From Fervidobacterium pennivorans DSM 9078 (GTDB lineage Bacteria > Thermotogota > Thermotogae > Thermotogales > Fervidobacteriaceae), in the NCBI RefSeq assembly GCF_000235405.2, contig NC_017095.1, forward strand, positions 1,637,501 through 1,701,500: a stretch of DNA of 64,000 nt, given 5' to 3'. Positions 53,581-62,939 of the stretch are shown here, piece by piece; positions within the stretch are counted from its first letter, which is position 1; each line of letters opens with the position of its first letter. The notes under the pieces are model-generated. The model did not search any database. It was not told the DNA's origin and saw only the letters and a list, made by a program, of their open reading frames with translations. Made by a program: the position numbers and the translations under genes.

Positions 53581-55707
53581 TTTCATTGCAAAAAATTGGA
53601 TATTTCCATCAGCCAAAGTTACAATGACTCCATTTTCGTAAGGTAAAACATCCATCACATATCCTGCCCCTACAGCAAACTTCTCGTATTTTCCTGTGTT
53701 TGCATCGATGACAGCCAGCTCTCCGTTGTTAGTTCCCAAAAGAAGGTATCCTGCGTTGACAATTTTTGGGGAACAACCTATCGTTGAAGAACCTATATTA
53801 CTAGACCAAACAATTTTTCCATTCTTCACGTCTATTTTGTATACTTCACCGTTCATAGTGGAAAGATATATAAAATCTTCAACTTTTTCAACAGCCGAAT
53901 AACCTATACCTGGTATTCTTAGACTCCAGATCTTTTCTTTTTTTCGTACATCCATCGCATTAACAGTTCCATCGATATTTGAGTAAATCAGTAAAGCTCC
54001 AACAAGTGTGGGAGTTGAACTACCAGATGTGTAGTAGGTTTTTCCAATGTTAAATTGGTCAACCAGCTTCCCATATTCATCTATCAAGTAAATATTTCCG
54101 TCCCAGGAAGGTTGAAAATAAATATTATCTTCGAAAAACGGCTGCACTTGGAGCAGGCTTTTTAAATCGTGTTTTGCAATTACTTTAAAATCAGAAAGCC
54201 TCAAGATGTGGAAATATCTACCAGCACAGATAGCAATCGTAGAATTACCTGCTTTTAATGAATAAACTGGCTCTGACAATTTTATCTGCCTAATCAAATT
54301 TCCTTTGCTATCAAAAAAATAAATCTTTCCTTCTAAATCTCCTATAACTACTTGCCTTTTCTCCACTTTTGAATCTCTTGATTCTGAAATTATCTCCACG
54401 TTTGCCACAACGGGACCTACACTTTTTCTCCAAACCACGTTACCATTTCTCAAAAAGACCACATTCCCAGAGTAATCAGCAACAATAACTCCATCTTCGA
54501 AAAGCGCTGGTTTTGAGTAGATAGTGTCTTCCAAACTGAAATTCCAAGCCTTCTTTAATACATTCTGGTCACTGTTTTGTGCCCCTTCCAATTTAAAAAA
54601 TCTTTGGTAAATTCCATCTTTACCAACAACAGAGATTCTCAAAAGAACGGAAAAATCAGTTTTTTGAACGTTAGTAAGTGTAACTTCGTAAGTTGAAAAC
54701 TTCTGTGCGTTGTATTGCAATGCTTGTTCATGTACCAATCTGCCATTAGCCAAGATTCTTATTCTCTCAGCTCCAATGTAATCAACTTTTAGTTTCATCG
54801 TATTATCAGAATTATCAGAAGCTTTCAAAAGTTTTATCGTCGCATCAACCAACTGCCGTTTTTTCTTTTCAAGGGGTATGCTTTTAATCATTTTAAAGTT
54901 ATCGCTTTCAAGGTTGTAGCTCCATAGGTAAGCATTTTCTCTGTCCCAACTTAAGACTGTCATACTTCCATCCTTTGCAGCGCCAAGGGTTTGAAACCAT
55001 GCACCGTTGTAACTACCAGAATAATCGTATTTATGAACATGCCCAGAAAAGGTAAAAATAACATCGTATTTGGATATTAGATCGATTATTTTCCAACCAT
55101 CGTCCGTGTATGTTACAGGTCCACCCAACGGATGGTGTGAAAGTAGTATTACCTGTTTACCTTTCGCTCTGGCTCTCTCTAGCTCTTTTTCCAACCAATT
55201 TATTTGAGCTTTTCCAATATGACCACCGTGTTGGAAATACATTGTGGTGTCGATACCCAAAAAAATAAAGTTACCAACTTCCTTGGAAAAAACTTCGTAA
55301 AGACCTTTCGAAAAATTGTCCGAATTTTCCAACACCTTACTCTTCCTTACCACATAGCTCCAACGCACGTCATGGTTCCCCAAAAGAGAACTATATGGAA
55401 TTTGTGCTTTTTCAATTATAGATAGCGCATTTTTTAATCCTTTAAATTCTTCATCACTTCCCATCTCGGTTAAATCTCCAAGTAAGAACACATGCTGTGG
55501 CTTAATCTCTGTTATTTTGTTTAGCAAACTTTCTATGGTTTTTTGTTTGTACGGAAAGTGCAAATCCGTCAGCAAAATAACGTATCCTTGGTGCGAGAAG
55601 AACGGATAAGATTTTACATTTCCATCTTGGCTAAGAAGTAGCTTTGGAGTAAACACAACAAAAACCAAACACAAAAACACTAAAATTCTTATATTTTTGC
55701 TTTTCAA
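53575..55707 (-). CDS. Exported metallophosphoesterase fused to a PQQ-like beta-propeller
   Basis: 710 residues with a signal peptide (about 1-26). The first half has all calcineurin-type metal motifs in order: LLTDLHFP, LLGDLTEMG, LLGNHDVRW, LLSHHPLGG and FSGHVHKYD. After a linker domain (300-390) the last 310 residues carry repeated PQQ-like propeller blades (VVWRKSVGPVVANVEI, KGNLIRQIKLSEPVYSL, KIVWSSNIGSSTIGCSPKI, VIDANTGKYEKFAV). It probably acts in the periplasm on a phosphoester, with the propeller as scaffold. The substrate is unknown. Confidence 0.88.
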   Translation of the reverse strand: MKSKNIRILVFLCLVFVVFTPKLLLSQDGNVKSYPFFSHQGYVILLTDLHFPYKQKTIESLLNKITEIKPQHVFLLGDLTEMGSDEEFKGLKNALSIIEKAQIPYSSLLGNHDVRWSYVVRKSKVLENSDNFSKGLYEVFSKEVGNFIFLGIDTTMYFQHGGHIGKAQINWLEKELERARAKGKQVILLSHHPLGGPVTYTDDGWKIIDLISKYDVIFTFSGHVHKYDYSGSYNGAWFQTLGAAKDGSMTVLSWDRENAYLWSYNLESDNFKMIKSIPLEKKKRQLVDATIKLLKASDNSDNTMKLKVDYIGAERIRILANGRLVHEQALQYNAQKFSTYEVTLTNVQKTDFSVLLRISVVGKDGIYQRFFKLEGAQNSDQNVLKKAWNFSLEDTIYSKPALFEDGVIVADYSGNVVFLRNGNVVWRKSVGPVVANVEIISESRDSKVEKRQVVIGDLEGKIYFFDSKGNLIRQIKLSEPVYSLKAGNSTIAICAGRYFHILRLSDFKVIAKHDLKSLLQVQPFFEDNIYFQPSWDGNIYLIDEYGKLVDQFNIGKTYYTSGSSTPTLVGALLIYSNIDGTVNAMDVRKKEKIWSLRIPGIGYSAVEKVEDFIYLSTMNGEVYKIDVKNGKIVWSSNIGSSTIGCSPKIVNAGYLLLGTNNGELAVIDANTGKYEKFAVGAGYVMDVLPYENGVIVTLADGNIQFFAMKK

Positions 55708-55799
55708 CTTCCAGGCCCCCTATTTTTTGAGATTTTTACAATTTCATTTCTGAAAATTCCCGCCGTTGCGGTGGGATGGCTTCCAGAATCTTATTCTTT

Positions 55800-55982
55800 T
55801 CACTGCTTCTTAGCTTGGTAATAGCATCTTTTCGGAGATTCAATTTTGCCTTCCTTTTTCAGTGACTTTATCGCTTTATCAACATCTTCTTTTGAAAGTC
55901 CAGCTCTTTCCGCAATGTCACCCGGTCTTAAAGGCTTGTCTGATTCCATGAGAACTTTGAAAACCAGCTCCTTCTTATCCAT
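55800..55982 (-). CDS. Small winged-helix DNA-binding protein
   Basis: 60 residues: LMESDKPLRPGDIAERAGLSKEDVDKAIKSLKKEGKIESPKRCYYQ reads as a complete helix-turn-helix plus wing. A strong GGGGGG lies 8 bp before the ATG. Free-standing winged helices of this size are common in archaea and thermophiles. The target is unknown; it is divergent from the DUF523/DUF1722 gene and may regulate it. Confidence 0.82.
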   Translation of the reverse strand: MDKKELVFKVLMESDKPLRPGDIAERAGLSKEDVDKAIKSLKKEGKIESPKRCYYQAKKQ

Positions 55983-56030
55983 CGGTGTATCCCCCCTAAA
56001 TATAAAGTGAACCTACTTTAAATTGATACG

Positions 56031-56039
56031 TGGTATAAT
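56031..56039 (+). promoter_or_regulatory. Extended -10 promoter of the DUF523/DUF1722 gene
   Basis: TGGTATAAT (TG-n-TATAAT) 61 bp before the chosen ATG. The same nonamer occurs upstream of asnS and the acetyltransferase at 19.5 kb. Confidence 0.5.
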
Positions 56040-56099
56040 TATTATAGCACAAATGCCAAGGGAGTGACTGGTCTGAAAAAAGTAAAGGAGAGAGAAACT

Positions 56100-57050
56100 A
56101 TGACTGCGAAAGATATTAAACCAAAATTAGTTGTTAGCAGATGTTTTTTTGAGCACACAAGATACGATGGTGGAATCATCTCGAGTGAAATTGTAAGAAA
56201 GCTTGAAAAATACTGTGACTTTATAAAAGTTTGTCCAGAAGTTGAGATAGGCTTACCAGTTCCCAGAGAACCTATAGATGTATTTCTTATAAAGAACGAA
56301 CTGAGACTTATGAACAAAACAATGTCAGAAGACCTTACGGACAAGATGGTTTATTTCAGTCATAAATTCACCGATAGTCTGCCAAACGACATCGATGGAA
56401 TGATACTAAAATCCAAGTCTCCATCCTGTGGCTTAAACGATGCAAAATTGTATGGAGAAAACGGGAGAGTTATTTCAAAAACACCAGGTTTGTTTGCAAA
56501 AGTGATGCTAGAAAGATTCCCGCATCTTGCCATTGAAAGTGAAATGAGACTTACAAACGATAAGCTGAGATTTGAGTTTCTCACATTCATTTTTACACAT
56601 GCACGTTTTAGAAAGGTTAATAGCAAGGAAGAACTTGTTGAATTTCATTCAAGGAATAAGTATTTATTAATGGCAAAAAACGAGAAAGCAATGCGTGATA
56701 TGGGAAAATTGGTTGCACAAAAGGGTTTTGATGACACTATAAAAATTGCATACGAACAACTGCTCGTAAAGGCATTGAAAACACCTTTGAAAGTGCCAAA
56801 GGTCATTAATACACTCCTGCATCTATATGGTTATTTCAAAGACAAGTTATCATTGCAAGAAAAAGCGTATTTTATGGATTTGTTAGAAGACTACAAAAAC
56901 CATATTGTAAACTTACAAACTTTACTAGCAATCCTAAAATCTTGGGCTATACGGTATTCCGTTGATTATGTCTTGGATCAAACATTTTTCGAACCATATC
57001 CCAAGGAATTGGACCAACTGAAACTCGAAAGAGAAGTAACTGAGAGGTGA
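56100..57050 (+). CDS. DUF523-DUF1722 (YbgA-like) two-domain protein
   Basis: About 316 residues. The N-terminal DUF523 domain shows VVSRCFFEHTRYDGGIISSE, KVCPEVEIGLPVPREP and LKSKSPSCGL with conserved Cys. The C-terminal DUF1722 domain starts at about residue 180 (ELVEFHSRNKYLLMAKNEKAMRDMGKLVA) and is helical. The two domains are often fused and found near photolyase genes, although here the photolyase is 50 kb away. Biochemical role unknown. The ATG at 56100 has AAAGGAGA upstream; an open stretch back to GTG 56064 is less likely. Confidence 0.88.
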   Translation: MTAKDIKPKLVVSRCFFEHTRYDGGIISSEIVRKLEKYCDFIKVCPEVEIGLPVPREPIDVFLIKNELRLMNKTMSEDLTDKMVYFSHKFTDSLPNDIDGMILKSKSPSCGLNDAKLYGENGRVISKTPGLFAKVMLERFPHLAIESEMRLTNDKLRFEFLTFIFTHARFRKVNSKEELVEFHSRNKYLLMAKNEKAMRDMGKLVAQKGFDDTIKIAYEQLLVKALKTPLKVPKVINTLLHLYGYFKDKLSLQEKAYFMDLLEDYKNHIVNLQTLLAILKSWAIRYSVDYVLDQTFFEPYPKELDQLKLEREVTER

Positions 57051-57060
57051 GATAAGGCGA

Positions 57061-57963
57061 ATGGGAGTTGCTGTTAGCACATTTTCACGTTTAATGTACA
57101 CACTCTTAAAGGTTATGAGATTTTCGAACATCGTTGAAAAGAAAATAAGGGAAAACAACTTTAATAAATCTCCAGCACCACCAAAGAAATCTATCTATAG
57201 AATAGCTGATGTTTCTCTTTCGCATATCTTAGAGAGACAGGTTTGGGAAATCAAAACAAAGAATTCAAGACCAGAAACAGTGGTCATCTTCCTACACGGT
57301 GGAGCGTACGTTGCAAATATATCTAAGATGCATTGGCGTGTTGTTCAGAAAATAGTTGAAATGATTCATCCAATAATTTATGTACCAGATTATCCTATCG
57401 CTCCAGAATCAAATTGGGAAGATACTTATAAATTCATGGATGAGTTATATTGCAAAGTGCAAGAAAAATATGAAGATAAGAAAATCGTTTTTATAGGCGA
57501 TTCAGCTGGTGGAGGACTGGCTCTTGGGTTTGCACAAAAATTGAGAGATGAAGGCAAGAATTTGCCAAACCACATTGTTCTTTTCTCTCCGTGGCTTGAT
57601 TTAAATATGAACAATCCTGAACTTAAGGAATACGAGAAAAAAGATGTGATCTTAACTATACGAGGTTTAAAATCTGCCGCTCAAAAATATGCCGCAGGTG
57701 CAGATTTAAAAAACCCTTATCTCAGCCCCATCTATGGCGATTTCTCAAAGCTTTGCCCAATAACTGTCTTTACAGGAACAAATGATTTACTGCATCCAGA
57801 CTCTAAAAAATTACGGGAGGTATGTACGTCTCAAAACCTCCCGCTGAATTATTTTGAATATCCTGGAATGTTCCACGACTGGGTAGTCTTCACGTTCCTA
57901 CCTGAATCAAAAGATGCACTTAAAAAAGTAAAAGAAATATTAGTAACGGGGGTGAAATTTTAG
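57061..57963 (+). CDS. Alpha/beta hydrolase, HSL-type esterase
   Basis: 300 residues. Oxyanion motif FLHGGAY, nucleophile elbow FIGDSAGGGLALG, acid in VFTGTNDLLHPD and His in GMFHDWVVF complete the catalytic set of hormone-sensitive-lipase-like esterases. VPDYPIAPESNWED is a typical family segment. A short hydrophobic N-terminus (1-25) could be a cap helix. It begins 10 bp after the DUF523/DUF1722 stop and shares its transcript. It converges with dacB, overlapping by 4 bp. It likely hydrolyses short acyl esters. Confidence 0.9.
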   Translation: MGVAVSTFSRLMYTLLKVMRFSNIVEKKIRENNFNKSPAPPKKSIYRIADVSLSHILERQVWEIKTKNSRPETVVIFLHGGAYVANISKMHWRVVQKIVEMIHPIIYVPDYPIAPESNWEDTYKFMDELYCKVQEKYEDKKIVFIGDSAGGGLALGFAQKLRDEGKNLPNHIVLFSPWLDLNMNNPELKEYEKKDVILTIRGLKSAAQKYAAGADLKNPYLSPIYGDFSKLCPITVFTGTNDLLHPDSKKLREVCTSQNLPLNYFEYPGMFHDWVVFTFLPESKDALKKVKEILVTGVKF

Positions 57964-59186
57964 TAGTTATTCCAAACGAATCTAATTATCTCATCCTGGT
58001 ACTGCATGACAACGTACGTTGGAATGACAAAGTTGTTGACCATTATGGCGAATGCTACTTTTCTACCAGTCTTTGTAATCATTATCCCTGCTATGTTGGA
58101 AACTTTCTGCAAGGTTCCAGTCTTCGCATACAACGTTATATCCCCAAGCCTCCCTTGCATCGTACCCTCTGTTCCTGATCTCGCTAAAGTTGATATGAAC
58201 CCGTTAAGGCCACCGTGGTTTTTGTACGCGTAAACTAACGTTTGTGCAACCATGTATGGTGTAGCAAGATTGTAAGTTGACAAACCTGAAGCGTCGTTCA
58301 ACTTGAAAGGATAATATTCTCCGAAAAGTTTCTTGTAAAAGTCATTCATCACTTTGAGTGAATTGTAAATACTTCCCAATCCGTAGACTCTTAGACCCAC
58401 GGTTCTCAATATTTGTTCAGCGTAAGAGTTGCTACTGTACTTGTTTGCAACCGATATAAGGTTCTTTAAAGGGGCGGATTTAATGACTATGAATTCTCTA
58501 TAGTCATTTCTTAACTTGCCTATTTTAACTGTACCGTAAACTTTGATTCCGTAATCATTGAGGATCTTCCTAACGTTAAACCCAAAATTCAACGCCACGG
58601 CGTTAATATCGTATGGGTTAAATGTATTAGGATTTTCTTTAAGCACAAGTGCATCAATACTTGGGTTTTTGTAATCCCACTCCCAACCGATACCCCATCT
58701 TTCATTTGAGAAAAAGGAATTATCAATAACAATATCACCTTCGATTTCTTTAACACCTTCTATTATGAACTTTTTAAAATTTTCACTGAGTATTTCAACA
58801 CTCATCGAAGGATCTCCGTTGCCTTTTATGACGATATCTCCCCTAATCCTTGGTGAAATGTTACCACGTGGGACATAAACTGTGGTGGTGTAGCGGAACT
58901 CAGGTCCAAGCACTTCCCAAGCCACAAGTGTGGAAAACAGTTTTGTCAACGAAGCGGGAATAAAAAGATTATGCTCATTATAGTGAACGAGCGTACTACC
59001 ATTGTCTGCATCAGCAAAATATACACCGACAAACCCACCTTGTGGTACTTTTGATGTTATAAGTGAATAAATGTCTTGTGATAAACAGAAGGAAGGAAAA
59101 AGTAAAAACGACAACAATAAAAATAAGAGAAAGGAACCGGAGTTTTTAATTTCTTTACTCAACAATTTGATGGATGCTCTGGACAC
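57960..59186 (-). CDS. dacB: D-alanyl-D-alanine carboxypeptidase / PBP4 (S13)
   Basis: 408 residues, shorter than E. coli DacB. A signal segment (17-36) precedes SLTKLF (SxxK), SSNSYAEQIL (SxN) and YAKTGTLQKVSN (KTG), the three penicillin-binding motifs. It trims or opens peptidoglycan cross-links in the periplasm. It overlaps birA by 32 bp with GTG 59186 as start; a TTG at 59162 that abuts the birA stop is an equal candidate, since no good ribosome site is visible. Confidence 0.9.
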   Translation of the reverse strand: MSRASIKLLSKEIKNSGSFLLFLLLSFLLFPSFCLSQDIYSLITSKVPQGGFVGVYFADADNGSTLVHYNEHNLFIPASLTKLFSTLVAWEVLGPEFRYTTTVYVPRGNISPRIRGDIVIKGNGDPSMSVEILSENFKKFIIEGVKEIEGDIVIDNSFFSNERWGIGWEWDYKNPSIDALVLKENPNTFNPYDINAVALNFGFNVRKILNDYGIKVYGTVKIGKLRNDYREFIVIKSAPLKNLISVANKYSSNSYAEQILRTVGLRVYGLGSIYNSLKVMNDFYKKLFGEYYPFKLNDASGLSTYNLATPYMVAQTLVYAYKNHGGLNGFISTLARSGTEGTMQGRLGDITLYAKTGTLQKVSNIAGIMITKTGRKVAFAIMVNNFVIPTYVVMQYQDEIIRFVWNNY

Positions 59187-59868
59187 CGATTACTTTGCCT
59201 CCCATATCAACATACAAAGTATCTTCTGTAATTTTTAAAACAGTTCCTTCAACAATCTGTTCATCAACTTTTATCTTAATCCTATCTCCTTCTCTTGGGA
59301 CTAAGTATTTCTTCCAGAGTTTTGTAATGTTCTCAGTTTCATTTCTGTAACTTATCAATAAGTTCCACGCATGTTTGTTAATGGCATCAAGTAAGTAAGT
59401 GATTTTTACCTTTTTCTTCAGAATATCTTTTAATGAGATTGCAATATCTTTCAAATCATCTGGAATGTCATTGTTCACGTTGATTCCTATACCTACAATT
59501 ATCGCAACTACTCTGTCGTTAACAGAAACAGCTTCTGAGAGTATGCCCGCAAGTTTTTTACCATTGTAATATATGTCATTGGGCCACTTTATGTAAGCCT
59601 TCACTTTCAACTTTTTTAATACTTCCACAATGGCTATAGAAAATACTTTTGTGTATACATGAAGGCCTATGTGCACCTTCGGTTTAAAGAGAACCGAGTA
59701 CCAAAGTCCACCTTCTGGAGAATACCACGTTCTTCCCATTCTACCTTTGCCAGCTGTTTGCTTAATGGCAACTACTATAGCTCCATCGTGAAAAGACTTA
59801 TAGTTCCTTTTCAAAAACTCGTTGGTGCTATCGACCTCGTAAAGTACTTCTATCTCTTCTCCTATCAT
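59155..59868 (-). CDS. birA: Biotin-protein ligase, monofunctional
   Basis: 237 residues. VDSTNEFLKRN, TAGKGRMGRTWYSPEGGLWYSVLFKP (biotin/AMP loop), IKWPNDIYYNGKKLAGIL and VGIGINVNND are the ligase signatures, and the C-terminal SH3-like domain ends at VIGVQSIHQIVE. The N-terminal helix-turn-helix of E. coli BirA is absent, so it does not act as a repressor. It is needed to load biotin on the carrier subunit at 37.3 kb. It overlaps dacB and follows murJ. Confidence 0.93.
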   Translation of the reverse strand: MIGEEIEVLYEVDSTNEFLKRNYKSFHDGAIVVAIKQTAGKGRMGRTWYSPEGGLWYSVLFKPKVHIGLHVYTKVFSIAIVEVLKKLKVKAYIKWPNDIYYNGKKLAGILSEAVSVNDRVVAIIVGIGINVNNDIPDDLKDIAISLKDILKKKVKITYLLDAINKHAWNLLISYRNETENITKLWKKYLVPREGDRIKIKVDEQIVEGTVLKITEDTLYVDMGGKVIGVQSIHQIVE

Positions 59869-59918
59869 CTCTACACTCAGCTCCCTTTATCCGTTTTCCA
59901 GCAAATATACCTGTAAAA

Positions 59919-61355
59919 CTATAATGCTTTCCTTCTCAAAAACTCTTTCAACCTGTGTCTCAAGAAAATTGCGGAAAAAATTAAATAAACCACTGCGCCA
60001 AAAATTGTGGATGGAATCACCCAAATACGTCTTGAAGAAATATTAGAAAAGAAATAAGTCGCTACCCCCATGATAAATGCAGACAAGATAATGTACAAAT
60101 CATCTTTTTCGAAAAGCTTTTTGTTTTGTTCGTTTATCAAAAGGTACAGAAATCCTACTATTCCTGCAACACTTGTAGCTAACGCGACGCCAACTGGTCC
60201 ATACTTCAAGCCAACAAGAAGGTCCATCACTACATTCGATACAGCAACTATCGTTGTTGCTTTCAAAGGTGTTTTCATATCTTTCATTGCGTGGCGCGCA
60301 CGTGTCATCGTTGAATACATACCATAGAAAGGTAGTCCTAAGACGTAAGCGTTTAGTACTTGAGCAGTAGTTCTGGTATCTTTCGCTGTAAATTGCCCAT
60401 ATTCGTAAAATAACCGAAGTATAGGTTCGTCGAGAACGATAAGACCGATTGTTGCAGGGACCGTGAAGAACAGTGTCGAAGTTATACCATGTTTTAAATG
60501 CTGAGTATAATTATCTCTATCGTTGCTGATTGTTGAGAGTATCACAGTTGCCACAGCCACTCCAAACAAACCATATGGGAGCATATAAAATCTTGATGCA
60601 TATTGGAGATAGGAAACTCCACCGCCAAGTCCTCGACTGTAATAAGAAACCACGTTCGTGTCAACTATGCTGTTGATTTGAGAAATGGACATCGCTAAGA
60701 AACTGGGCCAAAATAGTTTTAAGAACTCGCCTGTGTATTTAAAAGTAAAACGGAGTTTGTGCCTTTTTAACGGATAAGCAAGCGCCAAGAATGCAGCGGC
60801 TTCTCCTATTAGAAAGCCCCAAGTAGGTCCGTAAATACCCAAACCTGGGACCAACATAAAGATTATAATTACGATATTTGGAATAATAGGTGTTAAAGCC
60901 GGATAAAAGAACTTACCACGCGTATTCTCAATAGAATATGTTATCGCCCACCAAAAGATGAAAAGTATCGAAGGAGCCGTTATCCTTGTCAGAACGCGTA
61001 TAAGTTCTTTCGTTTTCGGTGCTGCACCTGAACTGAAAAGGTATACGACTATATCTGGGAATATCATGACCGCTGAAACTATAACTAATAAGACTATTGT
61101 AAAACTTGTTAGAACGGAAGATAAGAACTCATCTTTGTCTTTAGACTCACTGTAAAGTGGTACAAATGCAGAGGTCATCGCACCTTCACCAAAAACCCTT
61201 CGTAAGAAAAACGGGAACAAGATGGCTACGAAATATGCATCTGCTTGCCATGATGTTCCAAATTTTGAGGCCATGAGCATATCTCGGACAAGTCCTAAGA
61301 CTCTTGACAAGAATGTCGCTATAGCGAATGCAAGGCTACTTAACATTACACTCAA
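59919..61355 (-). CDS. murJ: Lipid II flippase MurJ
   Basis: 478 residues, 14 predicted membrane helices. FLSRVLGLVRDMLMASKFG at the N-terminus, RRVFGEGAMTSAFVPLYSE, YALKRHKLRF-like basic loops, and PYGLFGVAVATVILSTIS are the MVF/MurJ signatures. It moves lipid II to the outer face for peptidoglycan synthesis. Its neighbours birA and dacB are read in the same direction. The start is TTG at 61355 with GGAGG about 10 bp upstream; an ATG three codons later is also possible. Confidence 0.93.
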   Translation of the reverse strand: MSVMLSSLAFAIATFLSRVLGLVRDMLMASKFGTSWQADAYFVAILFPFFLRRVFGEGAMTSAFVPLYSESKDKDEFLSSVLTSFTIVLLVIVSAVMIFPDIVVYLFSSGAAPKTKELIRVLTRITAPSILFIFWWAITYSIENTRGKFFYPALTPIIPNIVIIIFMLVPGLGIYGPTWGFLIGEAAAFLALAYPLKRHKLRFTFKYTGEFLKLFWPSFLAMSISQINSIVDTNVVSYYSRGLGGGVSYLQYASRFYMLPYGLFGVAVATVILSTISNDRDNYTQHLKHGITSTLFFTVPATIGLIVLDEPILRLFYEYGQFTAKDTRTTAQVLNAYVLGLPFYGMYSTMTRARHAMKDMKTPLKATTIVAVSNVVMDLLVGLKYGPVGVALATSVAGIVGFLYLLINEQNKKLFEKDDLYIILSAFIMGVATYFFSNISSRRIWVIPSTIFGAVVYLIFSAIFLRHRLKEFLRRKAL

Positions 61356-61385
61356 TTTTCGACAACCTCCAAAGATTAGGTCAGT

Positions 61386-62939
61386 TTACTTTGCGTAAGC
61401 TATTGAGCGTTTTTCCCTTATCACAACAACCTTAAGTACACCTGGATACTGTAATTCATTCTCTATTCTCGTTGCGATATCATGCGCCAATTTCTCGATT
61501 GTTGCATCATCGGTTTTCTCTGGCTGGACAATAACCCTAATCTCCCTACCCGCTTGTATTGCATAGGCATTTTCAACGTATTTATAACTCTTTGCTATCT
61601 CTTCAAGTTTCATCAATCTCTTAATGTAGCTTTCTACATCTTCCCTTCTTGCACCGGGTCTTGCAGCCGAGATAGCATCTGCAGCGGTGACAATGGCTGC
61701 TTCTGGTGTCATTGGTTCTTCTTCTCCGTGGTGTGCCATTATCATGTTGATAATTTCGTCAGATTCCCCGTATCTTTTGAGAATCTCTGCACCTATAATC
61801 GTGTGTGAACCTTCAACTTCGTGGTCGAGTGCTTTACCTATATCGTGCAACAAACCTCCACGCTTTGCCTTATCTACATTCAGTCCAAGCTCAGCCGCGA
61901 GCAAGCCAGCAATTTGAGCTACTTCGATTGAGTGGTTCAGAACGTTCTGACCGTAGCTTGTTCTAAATTTCAATCTACCGAGCAATTTAATAATTTCCGG
62001 GTGGAGTCCTCCAACACCAACTGCAATTACTGCTTCTTGACCTGCCTCTTTGATTTCTTTTTCAACTTCTGCCTTCGCTTTTTCGTACATCTCTTCTATC
62101 CTTGCTGGGTGAATTCTACCATCCTGGACCAATTTTTCTATCGTTCTCCTTGCGATTTCTCTTCTCAACGGGTTGAAAGAACTCAAAGTAACCATTTCAG
62201 GTGTATCATCAATAATAAGGTCAACACCCGTTATCTTTTCAAAAGTTCTTATATTTCTTCCTTCTCTTCCTATCAAACGACCTTTCATATCATCGTTTGG
62301 CAAGGCAACCGTGCTGATAGTAACCTCACCAGTGTACTCGGGAGCATACCTTTGAATAGCATCAGCAATAACTTTCTTTGCATACTTTTCAGCATCTTCT
62401 TCGTATCTTGCTTTAATTTGAACAAAAACTTTCGCAATTTCGTGTTCGTATCTTTCTCTTGCCTCTTGCAAAACTATTTCTCTTGCTTGTTCGTGCGTAA
62501 GACCTGCCAGTTTGGTAAACTTTTCCTGGATTTCCTTTTCCTTCGCTTCAAGTTCCTTTGCCTTTGTTTCTAATTCCATTTTTAAGTTTTCAATGAAACT
62601 TTCGCGCTTATCAAGCATCTCTTCTCGTTTACTGAGAAGTTCCTCACGCTTCAAAATCCTTTCCTCGAGTTGCTTTATTTCCTCTTCTCTTCTCTTTCTT
62701 TCTTTTTCTATCTCTTCGCGAATTTGGTGTGCTTCTTCGCGCGCTTCTATTATCATTCTTTTCTTTATCTCGGTAGCTTCTTTTTCCGCATTCTTTATTA
62801 TGGTTTCCGCATCTTCCTTAGCAGCCTTTAATTTCTTTTCGATATCTTCTTGAGCTTTTTTTCTGCCAACCGTGCTTCCAAGGTAGAAACCTAATGCCAG
62901 ACCTACGACCGCTAAAATTATGTATATCAAAATATCCAT
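61386..62939 (-). CDS. rny: Ribonuclease Y
   Basis: About 517 residues. An N-terminal membrane helix (2-20) is followed by a long Glu/Lys coiled coil (25-185), a KH domain (GRLIGREGRNIRTFEKITGVDLIIDD) and an HD domain (GGLLHDIGKALDHEVEGSHTIIG, IMAHHGEEEP). It starts mRNA decay as a membrane-bound endonuclease. GGAGGTG lies 7 bp before the ATG at 62939, which overlaps the recX stop (TAATG), so translation is coupled. Confidence 0.95.
   Translation of the reverse strand: MDILIYIILAVVGLALGFYLGSTVGRKKAQEDIEKKLKAAKEDAETIIKNAEKEATEIKKRMIIEAREEAHQIREEIEKERKRREEEIKQLEERILKREELLSKREEMLDKRESFIENLKMELETKAKELEAKEKEIQEKFTKLAGLTHEQAREIVLQEARERYEHEIAKVFVQIKARYEEDAEKYAKKVIADAIQRYAPEYTGEVTISTVALPNDDMKGRLIGREGRNIRTFEKITGVDLIIDDTPEMVTLSSFNPLRREIARRTIEKLVQDGRIHPARIEEMYEKAKAEVEKEIKEAGQEAVIAVGVGGLHPEIIKLLGRLKFRTSYGQNVLNHSIEVAQIAGLLAAELGLNVDKAKRGGLLHDIGKALDHEVEGSHTIIGAEILKRYGESDEIINMIMAHHGEEEPMTPEAAIVTAADAISAARPGARREDVESYIKRLMKLEEIAKSYKYVENAYAIQAGREIRVIVQPEKTDDATIEKLAHDIATRIENELQYPGVLKVVVIREKRSIAYAK

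Noticed and set aside
55755-55775. CCCGCC-gttgc-GGTGGG hairpin as a terminator
   Set aside because: The stem needs a G-T pair and is followed on the minus strand only by AATTTTC; possible but too weak to list.
61932-62573. 213-codon plus-strand frame opposite rny
   Set aside because: Cys/Phe/Ser-rich shadow of the Glu/Lys-rich coiled coil of RNase Y; no ribosome site or homology.
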